The translations under genes were made by a program, and so were the position numbers. A stretch of DNA of 64,000 nt from Tautonia plasticadhaerens (lineage in GTDB: Bacteria; Planctomycetota; Planctomycetia; Isosphaerales; Isosphaeraceae), in the NCBI RefSeq assembly GCF_007752535.1, contig NZ_CP036426.1, positions 5,642,001 to 5,706,000 on the forward strand. Direction: 5' to 3'. A model generated the notes under the pieces. It ran no database searches and was not told the DNA's origin. It worked only from the letters and a program-made list of their open reading frames with translations. Positions 1-8,173 of the stretch are shown here, piece after piece (positions within the stretch are counted from its first letter, which is position 1; each line of letters starts with the position of its first letter).

Positions 1-1476
1 CCAGAGCGCCCGCAGCCGCAGGACCTCGTCGGGCGACGCCTCGACCGAGCCCTGCAAGTCGTCGGCGATGGCGGAGAGGTCGAGACCGGCGTGAGCCCGC
101 TCCTGGAGGATCCGCCTCGCCTGCCGGGCGTACCAGGCGTTCGGGTGGCCGAGGAGTTCGACCAACCCCCGGTCGTCGACCGCCGAGACGTCGGGGACGG
201 CCGGCACCTCGGGATCGCCGAAGGAAATCTTGTAGATTCGGCCCGAGGAGCGGTGGACGCCGTCGTTCTCGTGGCACTCGCCGGTGTCGGACCAGTCGGC
301 GACGAAGACCGACCCGTCGTGGCCCGAGACCAGCTCGACGCCCCGGAACCAGGGGTCGGACCAGCGGACCGGATCCGGCAGGTGGCGGGCCGCGTAGGTG
401 GCGCCGAAGCGTTCGAGACGGTCCCGGTTGATCCGACGGCCGTGGAAATTCAGCGCGAGGACGTCACCGCGATACTCCTCGGGCCAGTCGTCCCCCTGGT
501 AGATCAGCATGCCGGAATGGGCGTGCCCGCCCCCGGCCCGGTCGGTGGTGTCGGAGACCCCCCCCTCGCGGATGAAGTCCCACGACTCCCGGGTATCCCA
601 GTGCACGTGGTCGGCGGTCTGTCCCATCAGGGCATACAGGTGGGGGTTGGCGTGCTCGCCGTACATCCGCTCGTAATAGGAACCGGGGATGGCGTGCCAG
701 AGGTGGGGGATGACGGTATTGATGAAGAAGAGCTGGCCGCGCTCGTCCCAGTCCATGCCCCACGGGTTGGTGGTGCCCCGGGAGACGACCTCGAAGACCT
801 TCCGGGTGGGGTGATAGCGCCAGACGCCGCAGTTCATGGCGACCCGGTCGGACTCGGCCGCGCCCGGGGGGCCGACGAGCGAGGTGGCCTGGATGCCGTG
901 CCGGCCATAGAGCCAGCCGTCCGGGCCCCATCGGAGCCCGTTGACGAGGTTGTGGCGGATCGTGTCGGCATCCCAGCCGTCGAGCACCACGACCGGCTCG
1001 CCGTCGGGGCGGTCGTCGCCGTCCCGGTCGGGGATGAAGAGCAGGTACGGGGCGCAGAGGGCCCAGACGCCGCCGAAGCCGACCTCCACGCTGGAGAGCC
1101 GGACACCCCGGTCCCAGAAGACCGTCCGGCGATCGAATCGCCCGTCGCGGTCGAGGTCGTCGAGGATCAGGATCCGGTCTCGCAGGTCGGTGTCGAAATT
1201 CCGCTCGTGCTCGGCGTAGGTGTAGTTCTCGGCGACCCAGAGCCGTCCCCTGGGGTCGGTCGCCAGGGCGATCGGCTGCCGGACGTCGGGCTCGGCGGCG
1301 AAGAGGGTCGCCCGGAACCCTTCGGGGAGGCGCATCCCCTCCAGGGCCTCGGCGGCGGAGGGCAGCCCGGCCCCGGGGTCCTGCGAGTCATAGGGTTCGG
1401 GGAACTCCTGCGCAGGAGAGGACGGCCCGAGGGCCAGGATCGCCAGGGCGACCGGGAGCCGGACGGATCGGGTCAT
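1..1476 (-). CDS. PVC-type membrane-bound dehydrogenase-like exported protein (partial, C-terminus off the left edge)
   Basis: The frame stays open for 492 codons from the ATG at 1476 to the window edge. The first ~22 residues form a signal peptide (basic MTR, then a Leu/Ala core ending SSPAQ), so the product is probably exported. Residues ~38-400 look like the six-bladed propeller of the planctomycete 'membrane-bound dehydrogenase' family, related to sugar dehydrogenases. Family-like phrases are WVAENYTY near residue 75, NGLRWGPDGWLYGRHG, GMDWDERGQLFF and ADWSDTGECHENDG. The last visible part starts a helical segment (HPNAWYARQARRIL), as expected before HEAT repeats. Members often end with a c-type haem CxxCH domain, which would lie outside the window. 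The substrate cannot be told. The family assignment is solid; enzymatic activity is inferred. Confidence 0.85.
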   Translation of the reverse strand, partial: MTRSVRLPVALAILALGPSSPAQEFPEPYDSQDPGAGLPSAAEALEGMRLPEGFRATLFAAEPDVRQPIALATDPRGRLWVAENYTYAEHERNFDTDLRDRILILDDLDRDGRFDRRTVFWDRGVRLSSVEVGFGGVWALCAPYLLFIPDRDGDDRPDGEPVVVLDGWDADTIRHNLVNGLRWGPDGWLYGRHGIQATSLVGPPGAAESDRVAMNCGVWRYHPTRKVFEVVSRGTTNPWGMDWDERGQLFFINTVIPHLWHAIPGSYYERMYGEHANPHLYALMGQTADHVHWDTRESWDFIREGGVSDTTDRAGGGHAHSGMLIYQGDDWPEEYRGDVLALNFHGRRINRDRLERFGATYAARHLPDPVRWSDPWFRGVELVSGHDGSVFVADWSDTGECHENDGVHRSSGRIYKISFGDPEVPAVPDVSAVDDRGLVELLGHPNAWYARQARRILQERAHAGLDLSAIADDLQGSVEASPDEVLRLRALW

Positions 1477-1670
1477 GATCGGCGATGCCTCTTCGCCGAG
1501 GCGTAGGCGCGGAACGATCGACCGACGATCGATCGGGGGTGGGTCGCGGGCCTCGCTCGGTCGGGGTCGATGGGGCGTCCGCGGCGGATCGCGGTTCGAC
1601 TCCGGTTTAACCGATGCGGATGGCGAGGATCAAGTCCCGGTCGCCTCCGGGCGCGCTTCGGCCGAAGGAT

Positions 1671-1877
1671 TCAGCATTCCGGCCGGGGCGCCATGCTCGA
1701 CCGGCCCGTGGCCTTCGAGGCGTCCCTGCTCGGTAGCCCGGAATCCAGGAGGTCCGACAGGCAAGGCCGGAGGGCCTTCGCCTCGACCAGCGTCAGCTCG
1801 GGGGCGCTGAGACGCTCCATCAGATTCCGGAGCTGCTCGACGCGATCGGGATGTTCACCAGGGCTACCCATGACCAT
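1671..1877 (-). CDS. Small hypothetical protein (68 aa)
   Basis: I do not recognise this protein. From the ATG at 1877 it reads 68 residues, with an amphipathic helical stretch (VEQLRNLMERLSAPELTLVE) followed by ALRPCLSDLLDSGL and a disordered tail. The Leu/Glu/Arg heptad-like pattern and GC-rich third positions suggest a real small gene. A purine-rich GGAAGG lies just 5' of the ATG and a GGAGG about 16 nt upstream. An in-frame ATG at 1943 would add 22 residues that look less protein-like. It is isolated, with gene-free stretches on both sides. It could still be chance. Confidence 0.45.
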   Translation of the reverse strand: MVMGSPGEHPDRVEQLRNLMERLSAPELTLVEAKALRPCLSDLLDSGLPSRDASKATGRSSMAPRPEC

Positions 1878-2298
1878 GCGACCTTCCGATCGTCCTCCGG
1901 AGTGTGATTTGGGGCGCAGGGCGTTCATCGGGGATGAAAACATTGGACTGCCAACGAAAACCGGATGCCAAAACCGCGAACCGGGTTCACGGAAACCGGG
2001 ATCGACCGGGTGAATCGCCGGTTCTTGCTGGAAAAACGCGGGTTGCGGCGGTCGAGATTTCTCGGACCGCGACCCCAGGATTGAAAGAACGAGAAATCGT
2101 CCCTGTCAAATTGCCACCGGGATGCATCCCCTGCCTAGGAATCGGGCAGTCTCGGGTTGATCCCGATGAGGCGAGGATTCGGGAGGCAACGATCGCCCGG
2201 TGGCATGAGCCACGGAACCCGATTGGGGAGCCAACTACCCTCGAGGGCGAGCGAATCTGCTCACGCGGCTTCGACTCGGGGTCCGGGGAACCCATCAA
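1878..2298. other. Gene-free stretch, lower GC than its surroundings
   Basis: About 420 bp between two minus-strand genes. Open frames here lack protein-like composition. I see no convincing promoter, terminator or RNA gene. It presumably holds the upstream signals of the small gene to its left and the 3' region of the membrane protein to its right. Confidence 0.5.
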
Positions 2299-2784
2299 TC
2301 ACGACCAATCGTCCCGCGCCGCAGGTTTCGCCTGGGAGGGCCGACCGGGGTAATGATCAAAGTAGGCGCGAACATCATCTCGGTTCATCACCATGATGAG
2401 GCCAATAGCATAGATTAAGCGAATCCAGGCCCCGCCGTCAATCCCGGCGGTGAAGGCGAGATCGACCAAGTCGAGCACCACGGTCGTCCAGGCCCAGGCC
2501 AGGTGGAGCGGGCGGCCCCCCGGGTCGCCCCCCCAGGTCTTCCAGCCGGCGGCGAAGAGCAGGACGCTGAGGATCGATTGCAGCACCAGGACGAGGATGA
2601 CTAGCGCGGCGACCAGGGAACCGAGGGCGCCCACCACCGGCCCGAGCAGCCATCCCGCCACCCCGGCGATGGCCGCGACCGCGGCGATGACCGCGATCCA
2701 GACGACATTGAGGAAGGAGAGGAGGATGCTGGACAGGGCGACGGCGTTGAGGATGCCCGGTCGCCTGGCGGTGGAGTCGCTCAT
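2299..2784 (-). CDS. Small integral membrane protein, unknown function (161 aa)
   Basis: No family recognised with confidence. The start MSDSTARRPGILNAV is followed by long hydrophobic segments: ~12-35, ~37-75 (Ala/Val/Leu-rich, probably two passes), ~95-115 and ~122-136. That gives four or five membrane helices and a hydrophilic tail ending in DDWS. It could be a small sensor or an accessory membrane protein. It lies 33 nt downstream of the epimerase gene on the same strand, so it is probably the last gene of a ruvX-epimerase-membrane protein operon. Confidence 0.75.
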   Translation of the reverse strand: MSDSTARRPGILNAVALSSILLSFLNVVWIAVIAAVAAIAGVAGWLLGPVVGALGSLVAALVILVLVLQSILSVLLFAAGWKTWGGDPGGRPLHLAWAWTTVVLDLVDLAFTAGIDGGAWIRLIYAIGLIMVMNRDDVRAYFDHYPGRPSQAKPAARDDWS

Positions 2785-2817
2785 GGTATTGCCCTGGTCG
2801 TTCGCGTCGAGGATCCG

Positions 2818-3708
2818 TCAGGCCCCGGATGGCCCGTCTCGCTCGCGCCGTTCCGCGGCCAGGGCGGCGGGGAGCCCGGTCGAGACGTCGGGGTAGGCGA
2901 GGGTCAGGCCCAGTTCCCGCTTCATCCGTCGATTGGAAACGCGCTTGTTCGAGTCCCCCCGGACCGGTCCCCGGCCCGGGGGGGTCGTGAATCGGGGCTC
3001 GGGGCCGCCGAGGAGCGTCGCCAACTCGGCGTAGAATTCGGCGCGGGTGACGGGCCGGTCGTCGCTGACGAGGTAGAGCGGGCCGGGCTTCGCGACGCGC
3101 AATGCGGCGACCGCCGCGGAGGCGGCGTCGTCGACGTGGACGAGATTCAGGTAGGCCTCGGGATCCGAGGGGATCGGCTCGCCGGCGAGGATGGCGTCGC
3201 GCCGCATCACGCGGCCCGGGCCGTAGAGGCCGGAGAACCGCAGGATCGAGGCCGGGTAGGTGTACTCCTGGGAAAACTCCCGGAGCGCGGCCTCGGCCTG
3301 GAGGCAGGCCCGGCCGGACTCGGTCCCCGGGTCGGGGGCGGCCTCCTCGTCGATCCATCCGCCCCCGTGATCGCCGTAGACGCCGGTCGAGCTGGCGTAG
3401 ACGAGCCGCCGTGCCCGGTTGGCCAGCCGGCCGAGCGCGTGGCGGAGGCCGTCGACGTAGACGTGCCCGATGGGCACACCTGACCCCCGGTCATAGCCGA
3501 CGCAGTAGAACGCCCGATCGACCGAGGGGAGGCCAGAGAGGGAGTCGCGGTCGAGCACGTCGGCGAGGATCGGCTCGATCCCCTCGGCGGCCAGGGCCTC
3601 GGCCCGGGCCCGGGAGCGGGTGGTCCCGAAGACGCGATGCCCGTCCTCCCGCAACCGCCGGGCGACCCTGACGCCGAGATAGCCGCAGCCGATGATCAGG
3701 GTGCTCAC
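2818..3708 (-). CDS. NAD(P)-dependent epimerase/dehydratase family protein (YeeZ-like atypical SDR)
   Basis: A Rossmann-fold protein of 296 aa. I chose the GTG at 3708 because the dinucleotide-binding strand (STLIIGCGYLGVRVARRL) begins directly after it, and because this GTG overlaps the ruvX stop codon as GTGA, a typical coupled start. The longer open frame upstream reads as the antisense/shifted shadow of ruvX. GCGYLG near residues 8-13 is the nucleotide-binding motif. YASSTGVYG near 105 corresponds to the SDR Ser/Tyr region, but the usual Tyr-x3-Lys is not evident, as in atypical SDRs. A later segment resembles substrate-binding loops (LYGPGRVMRRD). The substrate is probably a nucleotide sugar or similar, but that is inference. 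Confidence 0.85.
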   Translation of the reverse strand: MSTLIIGCGYLGVRVARRLREDGHRVFGTTRSRARAEALAAEGIEPILADVLDRDSLSGLPSVDRAFYCVGYDRGSGVPIGHVYVDGLRHALGRLANRARRLVYASSTGVYGDHGGGWIDEEAAPDPGTESGRACLQAEAALREFSQEYTYPASILRFSGLYGPGRVMRRDAILAGEPIPSDPEAYLNLVHVDDAASAAVAALRVAKPGPLYLVSDDRPVTRAEFYAELATLLGGPEPRFTTPPGRGPVRGDSNKRVSNRRMKRELGLTLAYPDVSTGLPAALAAERRERDGPSGA

Positions 3709-4190
3709 GAGACGTCGCCCTCCTCGGAGGCCTGCCCCGGGTCGTCGAGCGGCGAGGCGGGGGGATCGGCCTCGGGGCAACCGGCGTCGAGATACGCCTG
3801 GAGCAAGAGTTGTGCCGCGACCATGTCCCGCAGGGACCGCCTCCGGCTCGCCTTCAGGCCGCCCGACCGGAGCAATTCCTCGGCCTCGACCGTCGTATAC
3901 CGCTCGTCGACGAACCAAACCGGCACGCCCGTCTGGGAGGAGAGCCACGCTCCCCACGCCCGGGCGAGCCTCGCCGACGGGCCCTCGTCCCCGTGGCCGA
4001 GCAGCGGGAGGCCGATGACGATGCGGTCGACCCGATACTCCTCGACCATCGCCCGGAAATAACCGGAATCGGCCCGATCGGCCCGGCGTTCGTACACCTC
4101 GACCGGGGAGGCGATGCGACGATCGGGGTCGCTCACCGCCACGCCGACGCGACGCAGGCCGAAGTCGAGTCCGAGGATCCGGTTCATCAC
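3705..4190 (-). CDS. ruvX: RuvX/YqgF family Holliday-junction resolvase-like RNase H-fold protein
   Basis: 161 aa, the normal family size. It starts MMNRILGLDFGLRRVGVAVSD, with the first catalytic Asp (LGLDFG) of the RNase H fold. IVIGLPL, then VDERYTT (conserved DER) and RDMVAAQLLLQAYL (last acidic residue in the terminal helix) complete the YqgF motifs. Family members act in 16S rRNA 5'-end processing and have been proposed as alternative junction resolvases. The gene overlaps the epimerase start by 4 nt, and the upstream 160 bp contain no other minus-strand gene, so it probably leads the operon. Confidence 0.9.
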   Translation of the reverse strand: MMNRILGLDFGLRRVGVAVSDPDRRIASPVEVYERRADRADSGYFRAMVEEYRVDRIVIGLPLLGHGDEGPSARLARAWGAWLSSQTGVPVWFVDERYTTVEAEELLRSGGLKASRRRSLRDMVAAQLLLQAYLDAGCPEADPPASPLDDPGQASEEGDVS

Positions 4191-4623
4191 GGCGATTCTA
4201 AAGCAGGAGGGCCCGCAGCGGAACTGGCACTCCCCCGGGCCTCGTCCGGTCGAATCACGAGCACTCCCGGCCGACCGTCGGGTCGATCGGTCCGAGATGC
4301 GTCGTCCCCGCGAAGACCGCGGAGCCGCTAGACGTCCTCGACGCCATCCCTAACATTCTCCTGCCGGGAGAAGCTCGGCGAGGGGGTCGTAGTCCCCTGC
4401 CCGATCCGGCTGCCCGATGGCCGGCCCGTGGTCGTCGTCGAGGTTCTCCGCAACCCGATCGGCGTCGACTGGTCGCGCCGGGCCTCGCTCGACCTGTGGA
4501 TCGGCCCGGGATCCGGGACGGTCCGGCTCGTCCCCCTGGAGTTTCCCCGCCGGCGACGGGCGATCCGGGGGTCCCGGATCGACCCATCCCGAGGACCCGG
4601 ACCGCGAGGGAGGAACCCCCGAA
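4191..4623. other. Divergent intergenic region with an unexplained coding-like segment
   Basis: The region separates ruvX (minus) from a plus-strand membrane protein gene. In one plus frame, about 4370-4560 reads with strongly GC-biased third positions and a protein-like sequence (EGVVVPCPIRLPDG, then VVVVEVLRNPIGVDW and TVRLVPLEFP). There is no ATG in frame, and the frame runs into the next gene in the wrong phase. It may be a gene fragment or a small gene with an unusual start. See the findings. Confidence 0.4.
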
Positions 4624-5496
4624 ATGCCCGACCCCCAGGACGATCGCCCCATCGCCGACGCCTCGGCCTTCTTCGACGACCGCGATCATCAGGGCCCCGA
4701 CCCCGAGCCCTCCGCCGGGCCGGAGCCCGACCCGGGCGGCTACGATCTCGCCGATCACGGGCCGCCCCCGGGTCCTTCCCCGGTCGAGGAGGCGCCGGCC
4801 TCGCTCCCTCCCGAAGTCCCGATGCCGACTGAGGCCCCGCCGTCGGCCCCCCGACCGCACCCGGCCCGGAAACCGAAGGTGGAGTTGTCGCCGGCGACGG
4901 TCGACCAGCCCTGGAGCCGGATGGCCGAGTGGGGGCCGACGCTCGCCCCGATCGGCCTGGCCCTGCTGGCGACGGCCGCGTTGGCGTACCTCTCCCTGTC
5001 GCTCGGGGGCTGGGCGGCCTCGATCGCGACCGCCTTCATCGGCCTCGGGATCGCGGTGCTCCTGGCGTATCCGATCGCGATCACCCTGGAACGGCCCGTC
5101 CGGATGACGCCCGAGCATGCGATCCGCGACTACTATGCGGCGCTCTCGCACCACGTCCCGCATTATCGCCGCATGTGGCTCTTGCTCAGCTCGGCCGGCC
5201 GTACCGGGGCGGGCTTCGGCTCGTTCCCGGCCTTCCGGGAGTACTGGGCCGGCCTCGTCTCGGGGCTGAAGGCCGGCGAGGTCGGCAGGTTGACGCCGTT
5301 GAGCGTCCGGATCGAGGACTTCAAGGCGGACAAGAGCGCGGGTCTGGAGGCGATCGAGGCGTCGTACTCGATCGCCGTCTTCCTCCGGGGTCGGGAGGCG
5401 GACGGGCCCCTGCACTCGGCCCGGGCCGAGACGACCCTCTCCCGGGGTCCCGACCGGATGTGGTACCTCGACGACGGCCGATTGCCCGGACGATGA
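4624..5496 (+). CDS. Hypothetical membrane protein with Pro-rich N-terminus (290 aa)
   Basis: I placed the start at the ATG at 4624 because GAGGGAGGAA lies just upstream; the open frame extends further 5' but that part is low-complexity. Residues 1-~95 are acidic and proline-rich and probably disordered. Two hydrophobic helices follow at ~102-125 and ~130-155 (GLALLATAALAYLSLSLGG and ATAFIGLGIAVLLAY). The last ~130 residues form a soluble domain with DYYAALSHHVPHYRRMW and WYLDDGRLPGR, which recalls NTF2-like folds but is not firmly assigned. No function can be given. It converges on the ABC permease with a gap of ~36 nt. Confidence 0.75.
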   Translation: MPDPQDDRPIADASAFFDDRDHQGPDPEPSAGPEPDPGGYDLADHGPPPGPSPVEEAPASLPPEVPMPTEAPPSAPRPHPARKPKVELSPATVDQPWSRMAEWGPTLAPIGLALLATAALAYLSLSLGGWAASIATAFIGLGIAVLLAYPIAITLERPVRMTPEHAIRDYYAALSHHVPHYRRMWLLLSSAGRTGAGFGSFPAFREYWAGLVSGLKAGEVGRLTPLSVRIEDFKADKSAGLEAIEASYSIAVFLRGREADGPLHSARAETTLSRGPDRMWYLDDGRLPGR

Positions 5497-5532
5497 CCGG
5501 CGGCCGGGCGGGCGGTGAGACCTCCCGTCGGG

Positions 5533-7200
5533 TCAGATCGTCATCCCCGCCTTCCACCAGCGGAGGCGGAAGGCGATGTATGTCAACACGTTCAGCACGA
5601 GGATCAAGACCGGGGTGATCGCCAGGAACGCCGCCCAGATCGGCACGCGGATGCCGGTCGAAGCGGGCAAGTCCAGCGACGTGGAGCCGAGGAAGCTCGG
5701 GACGTAGGGCTTGCCGTCGTCGGACGAAGGGATCGGGATGCTGAAGGCGGCCGCGAACGGGCTGGTGACCGTCAGCGAGGCGAGCCGCTCCTCCGGCAGC
5801 GTCGTGTAACCCTGGAGGTACCAGACTAGGCCGACCGGGCCGATGAACAGGACGAGCAGGACGAGATAGGTCATCACCATCGCCACCGGCGTCCTCCGGC
5901 TCAGCGCCGAGCAGAGGAGCCCGATCGACGAGGTCATCAGGCAGGTCGCCGCGATCAGGGTGAGGAAGATGAGCAGCGTCCACCACCGGTCCCGCAGCTC
6001 CGGGATCAGGACGTAGGCCAGCAGCAGCTGCTCGGTCAGCAGGAAGGTCAGGACCGTCGACACCCGGGCCGAGGCCAGCAGCTTGGCGATGACGATCGTC
6101 CCCGGCTGTAGCAACGTCGTCAGCAGCAGTCCGAGCGTCTTTCGCTCGCGCTCCTGGGTGATGCTGCCGGAGGAGAAGACCGGGCCGACGAGCAGGTTGA
6201 ACATGAGGACGTAGCCGACGTAGTAGCCCGCCAACTCCGGCCTGAGGAAGAGCAGGTAGGCCATCAGCGGGATCGACAGGAACATGCTCACCTGGATGAC
6301 CAGGCGGAGCATCAGGGTCCCCTGGCTGAAGATCTCGCTGCGGAGCTCCTTGTCGAGCACGGGATTGGTGCCGTCGGGCATCAGGTCGGTGCGCTTGGCC
6401 GGGGCGAAGAGCATGTCGGGGAAGAGATCGCGGTCGATCACCACCCCGACGGCGTACTTCATCTCCTCCTCCTCGTCGACCACCTCCTTCCCCTCGCTCC
6501 CCACGTCGGGGGGGAACAGCAGCCGGCGGTTGATCATCAGGCCGACGATCACCCAGATGGCGAGGCACCAGGGGGGCAGCACGGCGATCGAGACGAAATC
6601 CCGCAAGATCACGTCGTCGGTCTGCGTCACCGTCACCGTGACCAGCGCCAGCGGGAGGATCACGAGGTAACTCACCACCAGGGCCGAGCTGGTCCGCCCG
6701 AAGAAGCTGGAGCAGGCGACGCTGATCAGGCCGAAGGTCCCCGCCGCCAGGATCAGGACGAGATACGCCCGGGTGATCTCCGACAGCAGGATGCCGCCCA
6801 GCAGGAAGCAGAGGATCATCAGCGGCAGGCTGGAGATGATCAGCAGCACCAGGTAGGTCAGCGAGCTGAGCAGCTTGCCGACGAGGATCGTCGACGGCTC
6901 CAGGGGGCTCGCCAGCAGCATCTCGTAGGTCTTCCGCTCCTTCTCCCCGGAAATGCTGCCGGAGGCGAAGGTGGGGGCGACCAGCGCGACGAGGAAGAAT
7001 TGCCCAAGGAAGAAGAGGTTGAAGAGGCGCTGGGAGACGCCTGGACCCACCTGGTTGGTCGCCTCCGACCCCGCCGGCCAGGCGAAGTAGACGACCACGC
7101 CGAGGAAGGCGACGTAGGCGAGTTGCAGCAGGAACGACCGAGAGGAGCGGAGGTTGACCAGCAGCTCTCGGGTGAGGACGGGGTTGTCTCGGAAGATCAT
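5533..7200 (-). CDS. ABC-2 type transporter permease (two ABC-2 halves, 555 aa)
   Basis: An integral membrane subunit of an ABC exporter. It begins MIFRDNPVLTRELLVNLRSS, the typical opening of planctomycete ABC-2 permeases. It contains two similar halves, each with six or so membrane helices. The paired family phrases SGSISGEKERKTYEMLLASPL (about residues 80-100) and SGSITQERERKTLGLLLTTL (about residues 345-365) are the conserved coupling segment in each half. An acidic cytosolic loop (VVDEEEEM) separates the halves. It lies 43 nt after the ATPase gene on the same strand, which together with the upstream exported protein suggests one export or gliding-type module. The substrate is unknown. 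Confidence 0.9.
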   Translation of the reverse strand: MIFRDNPVLTRELLVNLRSSRSFLLQLAYVAFLGVVVYFAWPAGSEATNQVGPGVSQRLFNLFFLGQFFLVALVAPTFASGSISGEKERKTYEMLLASPLEPSTILVGKLLSSLTYLVLLIISSLPLMILCFLLGGILLSEITRAYLVLILAAGTFGLISVACSSFFGRTSSALVVSYLVILPLALVTVTVTQTDDVILRDFVSIAVLPPWCLAIWVIVGLMINRRLLFPPDVGSEGKEVVDEEEEMKYAVGVVIDRDLFPDMLFAPAKRTDLMPDGTNPVLDKELRSEIFSQGTLMLRLVIQVSMFLSIPLMAYLLFLRPELAGYYVGYVLMFNLLVGPVFSSGSITQERERKTLGLLLTTLLQPGTIVIAKLLASARVSTVLTFLLTEQLLLAYVLIPELRDRWWTLLIFLTLIAATCLMTSSIGLLCSALSRRTPVAMVMTYLVLLVLFIGPVGLVWYLQGYTTLPEERLASLTVTSPFAAAFSIPIPSSDDGKPYVPSFLGSTSLDLPASTGIRVPIWAAFLAITPVLILVLNVLTYIAFRLRWWKAGMTI

Positions 7201-7243
7201 GGGTCGAGGCTCGCCTCGCGCGCTCGATTGGCTTCGATCTCGG

Positions 7244-8173
7244 TCAGTTGACGATGCCCTTGGTGACCGTCATGAACACCTCGTCGAGGGTCATCTCGAC
7301 CTCGGAGAAGGACTGGACCCCCACCCCGGAGCCGACCAGGTGCTGGAGCAGCCTGGCCATCTCGGTGTCGCCGCCGTCGACCTCGGCCGTCAGGGTGTGG
7401 TCGTAGCTGGTGATGTCCCGGACCTTGCTGTCGGCCCGGAGGATCGCCTCGGCCTGCGCGAGATCCGGGTCGGTCACCCGGATCTGGAGGCGGCGGTGCG
7501 ACCGCAGGGTCCGCTGGATCTCCTGGACGCTGCCCGCCGCCAGCAGCTTGCCGCGTTCGATGATGCCGATCGAGGTGACGAAGTCGGCCAGCTCGGGCAG
7601 GATGTGGCTGGAGACGAGGATCGTCTTGCCCATCGACCGCAGCTCGGACAGCAGCGCCTTCATCTCGGCCCGGGCGCGGGGGTCGAGCCCGGAGGCCGGC
7701 TCGTCGAGGATCAGGACCGGCGGGTCGTGCACCAGCGTCTTGGCCAGGCATAGCCGCTGCTTCATGCCCTTGGAGAGGCCGTTGACGTAGTCGTCCCGCT
7801 TGTGGGTCAGGTCGAGCAGCTCCAGGACCTCGGCGATGATCTTCTTGCGGGAACCCCGGGGGATCTTGTAGGCGACGGCGAAGAAATCCAGGAACTCCCA
7901 GACCTTCATGCCGTCATAGACGCCGAAGTCGTCGGGCATGAAGCCGATCAGCTTGCGGACGGCCATCGGGTCGTCGACGACCGAGTGCCCGGCGATGTAG
8001 CCCTCGCCGGAGCTGGGCCTCAGCAGGGTGGCGAGGAAGCGGATCGTCGTGCTCTTGCCGGCGCCGTTGGGGCCGATGAAGCCGAAGATCTCGCCCTCCC
8101 CGATGGTGAAGCTGAGGTCGTCGACGGCCACGAAGTCGCCGTAACGCTTCGTGAAGTTCCGCACCTCGATCAT
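7244..8173 (-). CDS. ABC transporter ATP-binding protein (309 aa)
   Basis: Starts at the ATG at 8173 (MIEVRNFTKRYGDFVAVDDL), which overlaps the stop of the upstream gene as ATGA, indicating translational coupling. The longer open frame upstream is a shadow of that gene. Walker A is GPNGAGKST (about residues 37-45), the signature is NGLSKGMKQRL, Walker B is VLILDEPASGLD, and the switch His is in SSHILPE. The C-terminal ~90 residues form the extra domain typical of CcmA/NatA-like ABC-2 ATPases. It energises the adjacent two-half permease. Confidence 0.93.
   Translation of the reverse strand: MIEVRNFTKRYGDFVAVDDLSFTIGEGEIFGFIGPNGAGKSTTIRFLATLLRPSSGEGYIAGHSVVDDPMAVRKLIGFMPDDFGVYDGMKVWEFLDFFAVAYKIPRGSRKKIIAEVLELLDLTHKRDDYVNGLSKGMKQRLCLAKTLVHDPPVLILDEPASGLDPRARAEMKALLSELRSMGKTILVSSHILPELADFVTSIGIIERGKLLAAGSVQEIQRTLRSHRRLQIRVTDPDLAQAEAILRADSKVRDITSYDHTLTAEVDGGDTEMARLLQHLVGSGVGVQSFSEVEMTLDEVFMTVTKGIVN

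Noticed and set aside
1987-2298. A 103-codon minus-strand frame in the left gene-free stretch
   Set aside because: Composition is not protein-like, there is no ribosome-binding site, and it ends directly at the neighbouring gene's stop.
2941-2960. GTTCGAGTCCC, resembling a tRNA T-loop
   Set aside because: It lies inside the epimerase coding sequence, encoding SNKRVSN on the minus strand, and no acceptor or anticodon stem can be formed.
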